A stretch of DNA of 64,000 nucleotides from Pardosa pseudoannulata (Eukaryota; Arthropoda; Arachnida; Araneae; Lycosidae): positions 81,524,104-81,588,103 of the forward strand of contig CM063499.1 in assembly GCA_032207245.1 (NCBI GenBank). The letters run 5' to 3'. Below, piece after piece: positions 46,797 to 60,279 of the stretch. The notes under the pieces were generated by a model, which worked only from the letters and a program-made list of their open reading frames with translations, did no database searches and had not been told where the DNA came from. Position numbers and translations under genes: made by a program. The first letter of the stretch is position 1. Each line of letters starts with the position of its first letter.

Positions 46797-47857
46797 TTTT
46801 AGAGTATGATCCAATATAAACAGTCATAAACTCTGACATTCATCTAAAGTGAAAAAAAAAAACCTAAAAATTACTTTAAATTTAAAAAACTAGCTACTAA
46901 GGATAAAATAAAGCTAATTTTACATACATTATATTTATATGGTATACAGTTTTAAGAGATTTTCATTTGAAAACTTTAGAAATGAGTTGCATAAAATTAA
47001 AATGTGTATGGAAATGAATTAACCTTGTCATAACATTTTTAGAGTATTTCAGTAGAAAAAAGAATTAAATAAATATTAAAAGCTTCAAAAGTGTAAATAC
47101 AAAAAAGAATTGAATAAATTATCTTACTCCTTCACACTTCAATTATCTGTTATGCAATTCAGCTTATTTTCCCAAATCTGTAATAATTAGAAGGCAAAGC
47201 TTAAATTAGGTAATTAATAATTTTCCCAACTTTAAACTCGATCAATCTAAAATAGAAAAGCACAGTCTTAAACAGAATTTAAAATATTTTACACATATAA
47301 ACTTTTGTGAAGTGATAATCCTATTCCTGTTTTAATTCCTAAATAAAAACAGGCATAAACATATAACTTAAATGGTCTCCTTAATTAATGTAGCCAGTAG
47401 CGTAGCTACGGTTCATTTCAATACATTTTCTTCTAATAATTCTTTATAAGGTAAGTCTCTTACCTTATAAAGCAAAAATTAAACGTTTATTTTAAACACA
47501 GATGATAAAAAGAATATTATACGTCATAATCAAATTGACCTTCCGAAAAAACTTTATTTCCATATATTTCATTTGTCATAAAATCCTATTTAGTACAGAA
47601 TTTTTACGAATATGTAACAAAAGATTATAAAAATAAGACCCAACTATAATTAAAATATAAGATTTTCGATATTTCTCTTCGTTTCGGAAAAAAAATTCAC
47701 CGTCATTAATAAAATAATAAATTAGTATTTTTTACTAAAATTCAGGGTGATAAAGTGCAAACAAATTGAACTAGAGGAACCAATAAAGTTTATTTAATGA
47801 TTTTTACAAAAAATTATGTCTTATAATCAATAATTTTTAAGAAAAAAATTAACTCAC

Positions 47858-47990
47858 TTTGCAGATTTTTGAACATCAACAAGTACACATGGTTTACAAG
47901 CAAAGCATGTGTCGTTGCCAGATTTTTCGAGACCATAGAGTTTGTTATTCTCATAGCGAAGAAAAAGGATTGCCACTAATTGTAAGTACT
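47858..47990 (-). other. Possible RBM34 5' UTR exon
   Basis: Reading on the minus strand, a somewhat GC-richer block ends at 47858 with donor AAA/gtgagt. It is the nearest good donor upstream of the acceptor that abuts the RBM34 ATG, so it could be the non-coding first exon. The left-hand limit in transcript terms (near 47990) is arbitrary. It contains an ATG whose frame would run into the main start. Confidence 0.3.
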
Positions 47991-50760
47991 GGATCAGTTT
48001 TATTTTTTAAAGTATTATTTTTTAAATTACAAAATAAAATTACTGATATAAAAGCTAGAATCAGTACTGGATATATTAAAAGTCTAATTAACCTAGAGAC
48101 TACTGCTTAAATGCAATAATGAAAGACTATGAACATACAAATGGAGAAAGTTTTAAAGACCGTGTTCAAGCCTTATTACTAATTTGAGTATAAATTATAG
48201 TCAAGATACACTATTTTTCTTCTGTATAACGCGGTAAACGATACAAAAATATTATTTAATCCTCTGTCTCATAATTTTTAATTCCTACGTCTCGAACCCC
48301 CAATGTGTCTTGCAAACATCTAAACATTTCTTAATTTAATTTTACCTTTAAATTTTTCATATTATAACTAGTTTATTTATATTTAATATAAATGTCTTGT
48401 TAAGTGGATATACAATGGTATCAGAATTCTTGTGAGATTTAAATATATATCTCTGTTTACTATTGTATTTGTAAAAAAAATATTACCATCTTTAAAATTC
48501 CGCAGTAATTGTAAGATCTTAAAATACTCAGAGGATTTACAGAAGAATAACTTACCTATCAGTTTCCATTAGTAACATGATCATTTTTAGATATTTTAAT
48601 ACTGGGGATATAATAGTTACCTTAATATTAGTGAAAAATACCGAGAAGTGTTCGACTACTACGTATTTCAATTGAGAAGGGCTGGACCTGGGCTTATGGA
48701 AGCAAAATCGCCAGAAATAGAGCCCAAAAGATAAACACAACCTACAAAAATAAGATTTCAATTATTAGCATCTAGAAACTAAACTTAGAAGTAAAGTGTA
48801 TTAGTTTTAAACCTGGGAACTTTCTTTAACTGGGGAAAATTCTTTTCTCCCTTATCATTTAATAACAAATTTCTCAGCTGAAAAATGTTAGATATAAACG
48901 AGTGACTTAAAGTATTTTTAACTGTCTCTCAAAACAAATAATATAACGGTCTTCAATAACTAAATTGCTGCCTGCATGGTTTTCGAAGTAGCTCAAATGA
49001 TTAAAGTTCACTCCTAACTCCCCCAAACTGCTGAATAATTTTTAGTTCTTTATGAATAAAATCATGCGATTTCTTCCTCTGGGGGTCCGATATCATTGAT
49101 ATAGCTCTTGTCTTGTGATGACAGTCGTTTTTGACCTCCATCACAAGACCCATGCTTTTTGATGTTTAATAAATGTAAAGTTCTACGATTGTGTTTCTGA
49201 TGGAGCCACGAATGCACCGATTTGATGTTCTTATTGCCCAGGATTCCAAATAATTGGGCTAATTTCCCGTGAAATCGGTGACAGAATATTTCGTCGTTAT
49301 ATATATGTACACACACATACATTCAGTGCAACGCAATGCATGAGATGCATTTTTAATGCAGTCCGCAGAGCTTTTTGGAATGCCCACAGTTGCTCAAAGC
49401 AATAAAAGGACATTGGGGGAAACGCACCACTTTCAAGTAAACACATGCATATTATCTCTGGCAATCATTAGAAACAAATCTCTGTATAAAACCCTATTTC
49501 CTAAAGTAAGTTTAACAATTATGTTTGCAGGTACACTCTTTCTGTAAACTGTTGCCTCTTTGTTAAACGCCCACATTTACCATTTTCTATTTGGAACTAT
49601 TAAGGATACTTGAATGAAACTAATTTAAAATAGTATATTCAGTATTTTGGTTGATATTGTAATGCAAATAATGTAAATACACCAGATGTAAAGAGCCAAT
49701 AACTTTTAAATTATAGCAGTTTTAACAGCTTCTAGTTTAAAAACTGAATTTGTGTATAGAATGAAAACTATGTTAAAAAGTATACAAAATTACCATTTTT
49801 CCCCCCACTACATCATTCAAGGAGTACACTAGATAGAGACTACCAAATTATTTTGCCACTTAATTTTGTAACTTTCAATAAAATGAAGTGTTCAAAACAT
49901 AAGAACTTGTACTCCATTTATTAAGGGATTTTTTAAAAAAAACTTAATTTTAATTTGTTTTTATAAGTAGTGAGCAATCTATAACCAAACTTTGACACCA
50001 TGCTTACAATGTAGTATAGTTTAAATAAAACTGAATAAAGTTTAATCACTATTGAGCACTATATATTAGTGGTCTGCACCTATTTAATCTATTGTAGCAT
50101 AAATTTCTTTAAAAATTAAGAAGAAATAAACAATGAGTCATAATTCCTACAGTACCATGTACAAATCATTTAGAACTTCCATTGCCACTATTAATTTTTT
50201 GTGTTTAATTTTCCTATTTTTTACAACACTATGCATAAATGAAGATAATTTCACACACACATAAATATAATTATAGCCCAAATAATAGTGTTATATTGTC
50301 TGAAAAATGAAAAAAAAATCTCAATTAACATTTAAAAAATTTCATGCATAAGTAAAATCTAAAATTTTACTAAATCTAATGTACATAATTAACATCTAAA
50401 ACTTTCATGTTTTTAAAAAATAATTCTTTATTTACAAAGATTTAAAAGTAGTTTTAATATGTCAATATTTAAATTGTTTGTGCAGCTGTTAAACAAAAAT
50501 AGAAAAGTTATGAACTGATGTATTTACGAACAGATTGATATTGTCATGTATCTTGATTAAATTTGGAGATTAAATAATAATACAATGACATTTTCTAAAT
50601 TCCCTTGATATTTTCTATCCTTTGAAAGACTGAAATGTAATTTTCTTTGCACTTTTCACACTGATATCAAGGCTTAGCTGCAATATCATAGTTATAAAGC
50701 ATGATTGGTATTCCAACTACAGAGAATTTGTAAATTTTAAGAGTTATCTTTAACATGTTG
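47991..50760. other. Intergenic stretch upstream of RBM34
   Basis: No supported gene. On the minus strand 48621-48741 is bounded by a good acceptor (atttttgtag) and donor (AAG/gtaact) and could be an exon of unknown transcript. A minus-strand 86-codon frame at 49062-49322 is unrecognised. Confidence 0.3.
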
Positions 50761-50774
50761 GCTGCCAACAATGG

Positions 50775-50947
50775 TTTGGTTTGGAGTGCTACGGTCTACT
50801 TTTTGCAACATGAGGGTTAATGAGACCGGGGCCTACAGCTTAAAGCAGATTCCGAATGACTGCAAACATCCATGCCACTGTGGGATTTGAACCCATGAAT
50901 TCTGGTACCGAAGGCCAGCACCCTAACCAGTCGGCCATCGTTCGGCA
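50775..50947 (-). repeat. tRNA-derived SINE with target duplication
   Basis: Minus-strand copy flanked by GCTGCCAACAATGG at 50761-50774 and 50948-50961. Reverse complement has gactggttagggtgctgg (A-box) and gggttcaaatccc (B-box). Confidence 0.88.
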
Positions 50948-51121
50948 GCTGCCAACAATGGTATTGCTTATGGTAACAAAATTCTTCAAAACACGGTTGG
51001 CAGTCAATATTTTGTACAGTGAATATTTAAATGATAGCTCAATCAATTTACTGTGCCTATCACCTATAATCCCCACAGTGTTACTGAAATAACCAGATGC
51101 TGGTCAACAGTGGCTCCCATG

Positions 51122-51770
51122 GTGTTTAATACTCTGACTGCTCATCCTACGATTTCCATGGGCAACTCAAATGTAGCAAAATCTGCCCACAATTTTCTCC
51201 AATATGTATGTTTCTTCCTTTATTGAGGAGCGAATCACAATTTTTCAGTCTAACCACTGAAATAAATTATATGCAGTATTGGACATTTAATTATGCAATA
51301 AATAGAATTATATGAATAGAACTATAGTTATATTAGTTAATAGAATTATAGTTAGACTATGTAATAAATAGAAATTAACTGTAATACAATTAAAATTTAT
51401 TGAAAAAAATTTTTTTGTGATTTTTTTGACAACTTAGTTAAAGTGTTAAACCCTCTGATTGCTCATCTTGCGATTTCCATGGGCAGCTCAAATGTAGCAA
51501 AATCTGCTCATCCCGGAATTTTCTCTAGTATGTTTCTTCCTTTATTGAGGAGCTAATCATGATTTTTCACTGTCTAACCACTGAAATAAATTATATGCAG
51601 TATTAGACGTTTAATTATGTAATAAATAGAATTATATGAATAGAACTATAGTTATATTAGTTAATAGAATTATAGTTAGACTATGTAATTAATAGAAATT
51701 ATCTGTAATACAATTGACATTTATTTTTTAAAAAAATTTTGTGATTTTTTTTTTTCTTTGACAGCTTAGT
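51122..51770. repeat. Tandem duplication of ~320 bp
   Basis: Two units, about 51122-51446 and 51447-51770. Each has cgatttccatgggcaNctca, aaatgtagcaaaatctgc and ataaatagaattatatgaat; a few percent diverged. In the gene-free 49-60 kb stretch. Confidence 0.85.
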
Positions 51771-54117
51771 CTCATAACAAAAATATGTATAAAAATATGT
51801 TTTCTAGAAAGAAAAGGGAATAATTTTTCAATTAATTATCAAATATATCTATAAACTATGCAAAAAAATACACAATTTTTGAACTATTGTTAGACACATT
51901 GAGATTCAGATTAAATTTTTATGAGATTTTCTTTTAATTCTATATAATTTTTTAAAAATGGCATATGAATTATTTTTTAGATGTTTTCATAGAAAACAGA
52001 AAAAAGAAAATGTACACAGAACTTAATTGCAACAACTATAAAATGCAGAAAACAATTTTTTTTTTTTTACAAGCATATTTTATCACAAAATATACTCAAA
52101 TGATTAAAACCAATTAATTTAGTATAAAGAATGAATGAAATGAAAATAAAAAATATGGTTTAAGATGACAGTTAATTGCATACAACTTTAAAAAAAAGAT
52201 GGGTTTTATGTATTTTAATGTATTATGAAGCACAGCAATCAAATTGTAAAACAAATACTATGCAACTAATAGCTAACTGAGTTGCTGTACTAATTAAACG
52301 AAGTTTATCTCACACTTAAAAAATATATTTGACTTTGCAAAATACATTAATATATTTTACTTTGATGCAATCCATTGTAATAAACATGCCTTGGGAAGAT
52401 GACTTCGTAACTTCATTTTTCTTTTCTCATTTAGATGCTGACTGAAAAATATGTATGGTATTGCCAGAAAATGTTAGCACCAATATTAAAATACATTTTG
52501 TGCAAATGTAGGTTTTCAACTTTAACAATCAATAACTTATTACTTTTTTTTTTAAATAAATATTATTAATTTCAGGAGATGAATTTAGAAGTTAATAAGA
52601 CCACAAGCTTAGAATCATTATTTTCAATATGCCAAAAAGTATATCACATGTAACTTAGCCAAATCTAAGAAATAATATTTACAGTCTTTGTACTTATTTT
52701 TCTAATTCAATAAAAATGAAACATACTTTTTTTAAAAACAAATTATTATAACACTGATTTAAAAAATCATGTAAATGGCCAAAAACCTCAAAAACTGATG
52801 TAAATAAAATGGATTTTACTAAAATTAATGGTTACTTTCAAAGATGCAAGAATATACGATTGTAAACACACAATTTTTTATATTTTAAAGTTTAGCATAT
52901 CAGAATAAAACTATTTTTCACAAAATATTTTAATATTATAATATGCTATTCAAAACTACAATTATGACTAGTATCTGTTGGATTTTCATATATGATATTT
53001 ATATGACTAATTAAAATAAAACATTAACATTTTTGCACTTTAATATAAAAAGAGGGTGGTTAGAATATTATTCTCAAATATTACAAAGACGAAAAACACA
53101 TAAACAGTGTGTTTGGGGGCAGCCAAGCATTAGCAATTATAAAAGAAAAATAACTTTCTCTTAAAGACTAGAAATAAATAAAATTAAGGGCTGTAAATAC
53201 TGAAATAAAGAATTTTTAAATACTTTTTTAATAGTCCTGAATAAACCAAAAAGGAAATTAGAATTTTGCATGAATTTTAAAGACAATACAAAGCTTGAAA
53301 AAAGCATTTATCTTCATAACAAGAGTTAATATAATATTTACCGAATTAAAATACACACTTGCTCATAATAGTTTATTTGGTAAACAAGTAAAAACTTTTA
53401 AAGGATATTTTTTCTATTTTCAGGATCAAAATTCGTTGTAGCATGAATAAATTTCTCAAAAGGTTAAGAAGCAATAAACTGCGAGTCATGATTCCTGTAG
53501 CACCATAACTTATAAGATGACTGAGTAAAAGCTACTCAAGGTGAAATATCAAAAAATAAAGAAATTAAAATTTCAAGTTTAACAATCTAACAAACCTAAA
53601 CCAATAATTTACTTTTAACAATGAATGTAACTTATAGACACAACTTACATAGAAACACTCTGGCTCACAAACATGTCTAGATATACATATAAGTATTTAC
53701 ACATTCTCACACACACACACAAAGATATAAATGCATGCAGTCAATGAAGTTTTGATAACATAATGAAGAAATGATTACCATACTAACTTTCCTATAATAA
53801 CCGGACAAAATTTGTATTAGAAAATCATGTAAGTATCTGAGATATCACTATTCGAAATAACTATTATCAATACACTGCCAACAATTAAATAAAAGCAATG
53901 AAATATATATTTTTGATCATTAAAATGGGGAAACTTCTTTAATCAATCCCCACAGAAAGAAAGACTAAACAGAGAAACTTGTTAATGGTATGTAACAATT
54001 CCCTTATGCAAAAATTTAAAAACAAAATTGAAAAAAAAAAAAAAAAATTGCTGGAAGACAGATTTTAAGATTTTTGTATAAGGAGATCAGTATTTCAATA
54101 CTTCTGTTTTTTAATGC
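51771..54117. other. AT-rich intergenic, nothing recognised
   Basis: No gene, repeat end or structured element seen. Confidence 0.5.
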
Positions 54118-54121
54118 TTAA

Positions 54122-54374
54122 CCCTTTAACTGTCAAGTTATTTTGATGATTTGGGTACACAATTTGTCAAATTTTTTTATTGCAAAACTCAAATGTTTAC
54201 TACAAAATAAATTATATTTAGTAGTTAAAAATTTATATTTTGAAGTACATGATATATATTCGGGTATAACAATACGATGCATTAACAAAAAATTACCCCG
54301 AGTAATACTCGGGCGTGACATTTTCGAACACCAGTGCTGTGCCCGAGATTATCTCGGGCATGACAGTTAAAAAG
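54122..54374. mobile_element. piggyBac-like MITE, 253 bp
   Basis: TTAA at 54118-54121 and 54375-54378; ends CCCTTTAACTGTCA and TGACAGTTAAAAAG. Near its right end are two different short palindromes of the form CCCGAG-n-CTCGGG. Confidence 0.82.
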
Positions 54375-55715
54375 TTAATAAGATCTTGTGAGAATACCCA
54401 GAAAATAGTACATTCATTTAAAATAAAACTATTTTATGGAGCAAGTGTGCAGACACTAAATGTATTTTCATTCATATAAATGCTAACATTTTTTGGTATA
54501 CCACGTTACACCTCAAATCTTAAAAATTTCTTTGATAGTAAATTTGGAGACACATACAAAAGTAAATGCAATTTTCACAAGCACTATGAAGTTATGTGTC
54601 AACTAGAAATGCAGTTCTACATTTTGAAAATTCTATTGAAGCTTTTGTTTCACTTTTTTCTTCTTTCAAATATAATTCCAGTCTAAGAAATTTTTACTTT
54701 GCAACAGGACATTCTTTATTCAGATACTACTAAAATTTAAGAAAGTACATTTTCGTTGCTACATTGGATTCGAGTCCTCAGTAGAAATGACTTACAAAGG
54801 CATAGATTAAACTTTAAAACTTCGAATACTTTTACTTTTTTTCTTATTTTTTTTTCCTTTTTTGAGTAAACTTTCCCAGTCATCAACATGTTAACAGATT
54901 ATATACATATACATGAGTAGATCAATACTGGTTAAGCTGAACACACAAAACTCAGGATTAAAATCTCCATACAACTCATACAAGCACTGTCAATATTAAA
55001 CCACCCTTACAGGACTGCCACAGATTCAGATACAATAAGAATAATTTTGGTTAGAAGTGCAACAAATCATATATGAATTTTTCACAAGGTGCCATAGTCA
55101 CTTATTTCATGTTATACCATGGTTCATTTTTAGGAACAGTTAAAAAGGAGAGTAGAATTTCTGTTTTCTTGGCAATCCTATGAACAATCTGCTAAATTTT
55201 TAAGTACCTGCTTTTATTTATAATTTTGACATTTGGATTGACAATTTAGAATTTTTTTTAGCCTTCTACAGGAATTTGCTTTTCAGCAGGTATACTAACT
55301 GAATTCACAATAAATAGCAGTATGTATTATAAAAACGTCCTTTACATTACAGAGTTTACTATTGAGCACAAATAAATCTATTATTGTAAAATTTAACCAT
55401 TTATAAATGACCTATGATGTTTAAATTTTTAACTCATCACTAATGAAAAACGCTGTTACATTTAAAGTTGTTTAAATTTTATATTTATTTTACTTTCACA
55501 AGTCCATAATAATTTAAATTGAAGATATTTATAAATAGATATTCAACATAAATAGACACCAAGTTAACCAGTTTTAAAAAGTGAAAATTAAGGAATTTTT
55601 AAAGACTTTTAGAGGAGTCTTACAACTTCCTTCACTACTTTGAGTAAATTATTACTGAGGAAAACTTTTTCAGATTTATAATTTAGATTATACTTCTTTC
55701 CTCGGATTCAACAAT

Positions 55716-55718
<3 letters not shown>

Positions 55719-55774
<56 letters not shown>

Positions 55775-55813
55775 ATATATGTATATATATGTACATATAT
55801 ATATGTATATATA

Positions 55814-55859
<46 letters not shown>

Positions 55860-55914
55860 AATGTATGTGTATATATATATGTGTGTGTATATATATATAC
55901 ATATATATATACAT

Positions 55915-55952
<38 letters not shown>
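55719..55952. repeat. (TA)n/(TG)n/(TACA)n compound microsatellite
   Basis: 230 bp of alternating TA-based repeats. Four overlapping open frames across it are artefacts. Confidence 0.95.
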
Positions 55953-55955
<3 letters not shown>

Positions 55956-56529
55956 AAATATTCTTTTTCTGTTACTGTATCAGTAAAATATGCTCATAAC
56001 AAAATTTTATATCAGTATTAAGTTGAGGAACATGAATTTCACATACACTGTTTCCCAACAGTTTTTTCTATTCAAAAAGATTTTAATTAATTACAATAAA
56101 ACACAGTTATAAAACAAAAATTATTATAACCAAACATTTCTACAAATGTTTTACTTTATGTTAACTATTTAAAAAAATATTTACAAATTGATAAAATTAC
56201 GATTTTTTCAATTTATTTTTTTCCCTTGCAAATTATTCTGTTAAAAAAATTGAGGTCTCAATGTGAAAATTAACAGCATCAAGGACCCTTTTTTAAGGAG
56301 CACCTAAAATAACCCTTTTTACAAAACATATGAACTTGTAATTTAATTTTTCAAGAAGGATGTGAATTCAGAATACCAAGAAAGCAAACATTTATAGTAT
56401 ACACATCCACTATCAACCCAATTATATATATATAAACTTTTTAGAGCAAGAATTGCAGGAAAATTCTTAATTTTAACATTTTATTAGAATACTGACAAAA
56501 GACTAATTTTAAAAAATTATAATTTTATT

Positions 56530-57300
56530 TAAAATATTTAAAATTTCAAAAGTTAAAATAAATAAATATAAAAGAAAATATAAAAACTACTTCAAATTAT
56601 TTAATAATAAATAAATAACTTATAAAAAAAAGAAATATAATATATAATATATAAAAATAAAATATATAAAATATATAATATATTATTTTATATATATAAA
56701 AATAATTATAAAAATAATATAAAATATTAAATAAATTATTAGAAAAAAAAAAAAAATTAAAGAAAAAATAAAAAAAAATAAAAAAAAAAATAAAAAAAAA
56801 AAAAAAAAAAGTAAAACAAAAAAAAATTAAAAACAAAAACTGGAAATTACACAAAAAAAAAATTTAAAAATTTAAAAAAAATAAAAGATAAAATAAATGA
56901 TTTAAAATGTTTTATAAAAAATTATAAAAAAAAAGACATAAAAAAAAAAATAAATATTATTAATAGATTTAAAAAAATATTAAAAATAAAATATATTTTA
57001 TAAAATATAATAATATAATTTTTTAAAAGAAAAAAAATATTTATTTTAAAAAAAAATTTAACATATGCTAAAATTTTTTAAATTATATAAAAATTATAAT
57101 AAAACAATATATTATCAACATAATACAACATATTTATAATATACTAAATAAATTATATTATATTTTAATAATATTACATTATTAAATAATCGACTAAAAA
57201 CATAAATATAATATCTTTTAATAAAGTGTTAAATTACATATAACACTTAAATATAAATTTTAAAATTAAATTTTTTTTAAAAAAAAAAATTATTTAGCAT
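56530..57300. repeat. Extreme A/T low-complexity tract
   Basis: Long runs with almost no G or C, made of A-tracts and TA/TAA motifs. The 85-codon minus-strand frame 56597-56854 (Phe/Ile/Tyr only) is an artefact of composition. Confidence 0.9.
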
Positions 57301-59739
57301 AGCAATTTGAATAACTAAAATTTTATAAAAAAAATATAAATTGGAAATAAACAGCATAATAAAATTTATATATATACAAAATATACAAGAGAAATTCCAA
57401 TATGCATTAAAAAGAATATTCTAATTATTCATTTCTTTAAAAAAATCAATATTTATCAAATAGAATAATGACTAAACATCATAAAATAGTCTTTTTAAAA
57501 ATGCATTACATTAAAATTTTACACAATACATAATACAAATACAACATTCTGAATTGAATTTTATATATGAAAAAAAATATTGCACTAGCAATAATAATAA
57601 TATACAAATTTATTGATATATATATTATACAATATGATCACCTATAAAAATATTTCTTTGAAATCAATATGTGCTGTAAAGAAAAAATTTCATCAATTTC
57701 ATAAAAAAATATTGATATAAAAAATGATTGCAACTTTAAAGCCACCTTTTAAGCAATGGAACAACATTTTGCAATATGCGATAACAAAACAACATGCACA
57801 GCCATTAAAAATAACAAAAAGCAACAATAGCAAATAATTAAGTTTAAAAATTTAATAAATATTCTCTCTAAAGGATTTAATGAAAACCCTAAATATATTA
57901 ATAAATATTTGAAATAAAACGTAGAAAACAGAAGTAAAAGAATAAACAAATTCCTCAACAGGAAATATTGATACATATAACTATGACCTTATAAATGAAA
58001 GAACTCAAACAAACTAAACTTTGAAAAGTTTTGCACATGCAGTAACACAATAACTGACTTTAAAAAAAAAAAAAGAAAAAAAAAGGCTAGATTTATAAAG
58101 TATTAAAAGAGTTGATGAGAGAATTCATTAAAATTTTAAGTGATACTTAGAGTTGCGCAGGAAGTTTTATATCATATGAATATAAATAAGGACTTGGTTT
58201 TCATGGATTGAAATTAAAGGGGGAAAAATGAAAGCACAAGAAATACAAGCTTGTGTTGCCAATCATAAGCATAAAAAGAAACATACTCTATTTTGTACAT
58301 AGAACGGTAAAACAACTTATCATAAAACTCACTTGGTTAAATATGTAACACAATATGAAAAACAGGTTAAAATTTCTGCAAAACAATTAAAAATATGTAA
58401 TACATAAAAAAATTTTTAACTTCAGAACAAGGAATACATTATAAACACCACTGCATTTATTGTTAAAAACACTGGATTCAAACATGTCAAGCACACATTT
58501 TTCAGGCATGTTTTCCCTTTCACAATAAAATTCATAAATATTCCACTAAAATAAATGTAAATATCTTTTTTTATAATTTAATTTCATGCTTTTAAATTTT
58601 CAACAAAATTTATACATAGAACAATGTAAAACAATCTAAAATTAAACAATCATTGACACATCAAATTCATATAACTATAATAATAGGAAAATATTGAATG
58701 TATGAGTGGAACATGTGACATGCTTTATTTTTCTTCATCAGTAGTATTTACACTGATTCCCCTACTTATCTTTGTGAAGGTATACCAACTGCATAGATTA
58801 ATTTGTGTGTGTCAAAAGAAAAATAATAAATACATTGTATATATCTAAATAGTATTACAATTACTAACATCACTACAACTTATATAAATCAGTTATTGCT
58901 GTAACAATGATAAAACTAATTCAATCTAAAAATCAAAAGTTGACTAGACTAAACTAACAAATGCATAACCACCGAAAAAAATTCTTTTTTCTGAAATATA
59001 TAACTAAATATTTGGGTAGTCAAAATGACTTAAAAAAAAAAAGGAAAAAAAAAATAGGCTGCCATAAATGCAATAGTTAGGATAAAACGGCTGTCCAACT
59101 GTTTCTTATTTCATTATGAACATACACAATGGTAAGCATAAATTCCATTCTGATCCTCATTTATATATGGGACAACAACCATATTAAAGACACATACTAA
59201 ATATTCATTTACAGAAACAGGGGTTTGATAAACACCTTTGATTCACAATAAGAGTGCAATAAAAAGACTAAGTCAGAAATGCAATTAAATTACATCAGAC
59301 AACAAACTTGGTAAAGGAAAGTGTTTGTTTTTAGAATCCAAAATTTCTCGTGAGTTTGGGATATCTATAAAGTCTAAACCATATTTAATAATATCCATTA
59401 CCAGCCATTTCTGAAAAAACAACACTGACACATTTAAACTTTAGCAAAACTTAAGGTATTTTTTGTTTAAAAGAAAAGAAAAGAAAAAAAAAATCAGAAT
59501 TGCAAACAGAAACGTCTAAAACTGTTTTCTAAATACAGTCTCTACTATACGTCCACAAAATGTAGGTCGTCTCTCGTAATGAAATGGAAGCAACCGTGAT
59601 GTACAAAGAAGTGGTAAAAGTGCTTTTTTGGTACTTTCACTCATTACTCTTTTATACAGAATATTTTGTTGCTCATAGTTTTTGTACAAATGCTGTAATG
59701 CCCTAACACATCATCATCAGAGTACATAGATACCTTTTA

Positions 59740-60132
59740 TTTAATTTTTTTTTCCAGAACTAATCAAAGCAGAAAAACCACAATCACAGTGCTATGTTTT
59801 CGAGGAGAGTGAAGGGAAAGTTCCAAGTCGAGTCTTTCATCCCGACCAAAACGAAAGAGAGAAAAGCAATTTTGTTTGAGGGAGGAGGGATTTTCGCAAG
59901 GACAGGCACACGCGAACAAGATTTTCCTTCTGGGGCCAAAAAAATTTTAGACCCTCCAGTATTGTTAGCACTCGGAATGATGCAGCAGAGCGGGGTAGTG
60001 TCAAAACTGGCAAATTGTGGCCGCTGTCATCGGATTGAGGCAGTGTTTTGCTCCATGATAACAAGGCCCACCCTCGCTGCATGCAGTGGCTGAACAGAAA
60101 AAGAATAAGAATCTAGGGATGGTCCGGTGCCA
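59740..60132 (-). other. Probable G-alpha-s 3' UTR (proximal part)
   Basis: Sequence directly after the stop on the minus strand is less AT-rich than the surroundings and contains no clear repeat. A minus-strand AATAAA lies near 59735. Open frames here on both strands are short and match nothing I know. The UTR may extend much further into 49-59 kb. Confidence 0.4.

Positions 60133-60279
<147 letters not shown>

Larger units (their letters stand above)
54379..59739. other. AT-rich gene-free stretch, possibly distal G-alpha-s 3' UTR
   Basis: Holds the compound microsatellite at 55719-55952 and the extreme AT tract at 56530-57300. No coding region supported. Scattered minus-strand AATAAA motifs are expected by composition. 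Confidence 0.4.

Noticed and set aside
47859..48110. 83-codon plus-strand frame
   Set aside because: No domain, and the opposite strand has a splice donor consistent with an RBM34 leader exon; treated as chance.
48621..48741. Minus-strand exon-like block with good acceptor and donor
   Set aside because: No reading frame or neighbour links it to a known gene; kept only as a remark.
49062..49322. 86-codon minus-strand frame ending SYINDIGPPEEEIA
   Set aside because: Composition is more protein-like than most, but no family is recognised and no splice partners were found. A protein search would decide.
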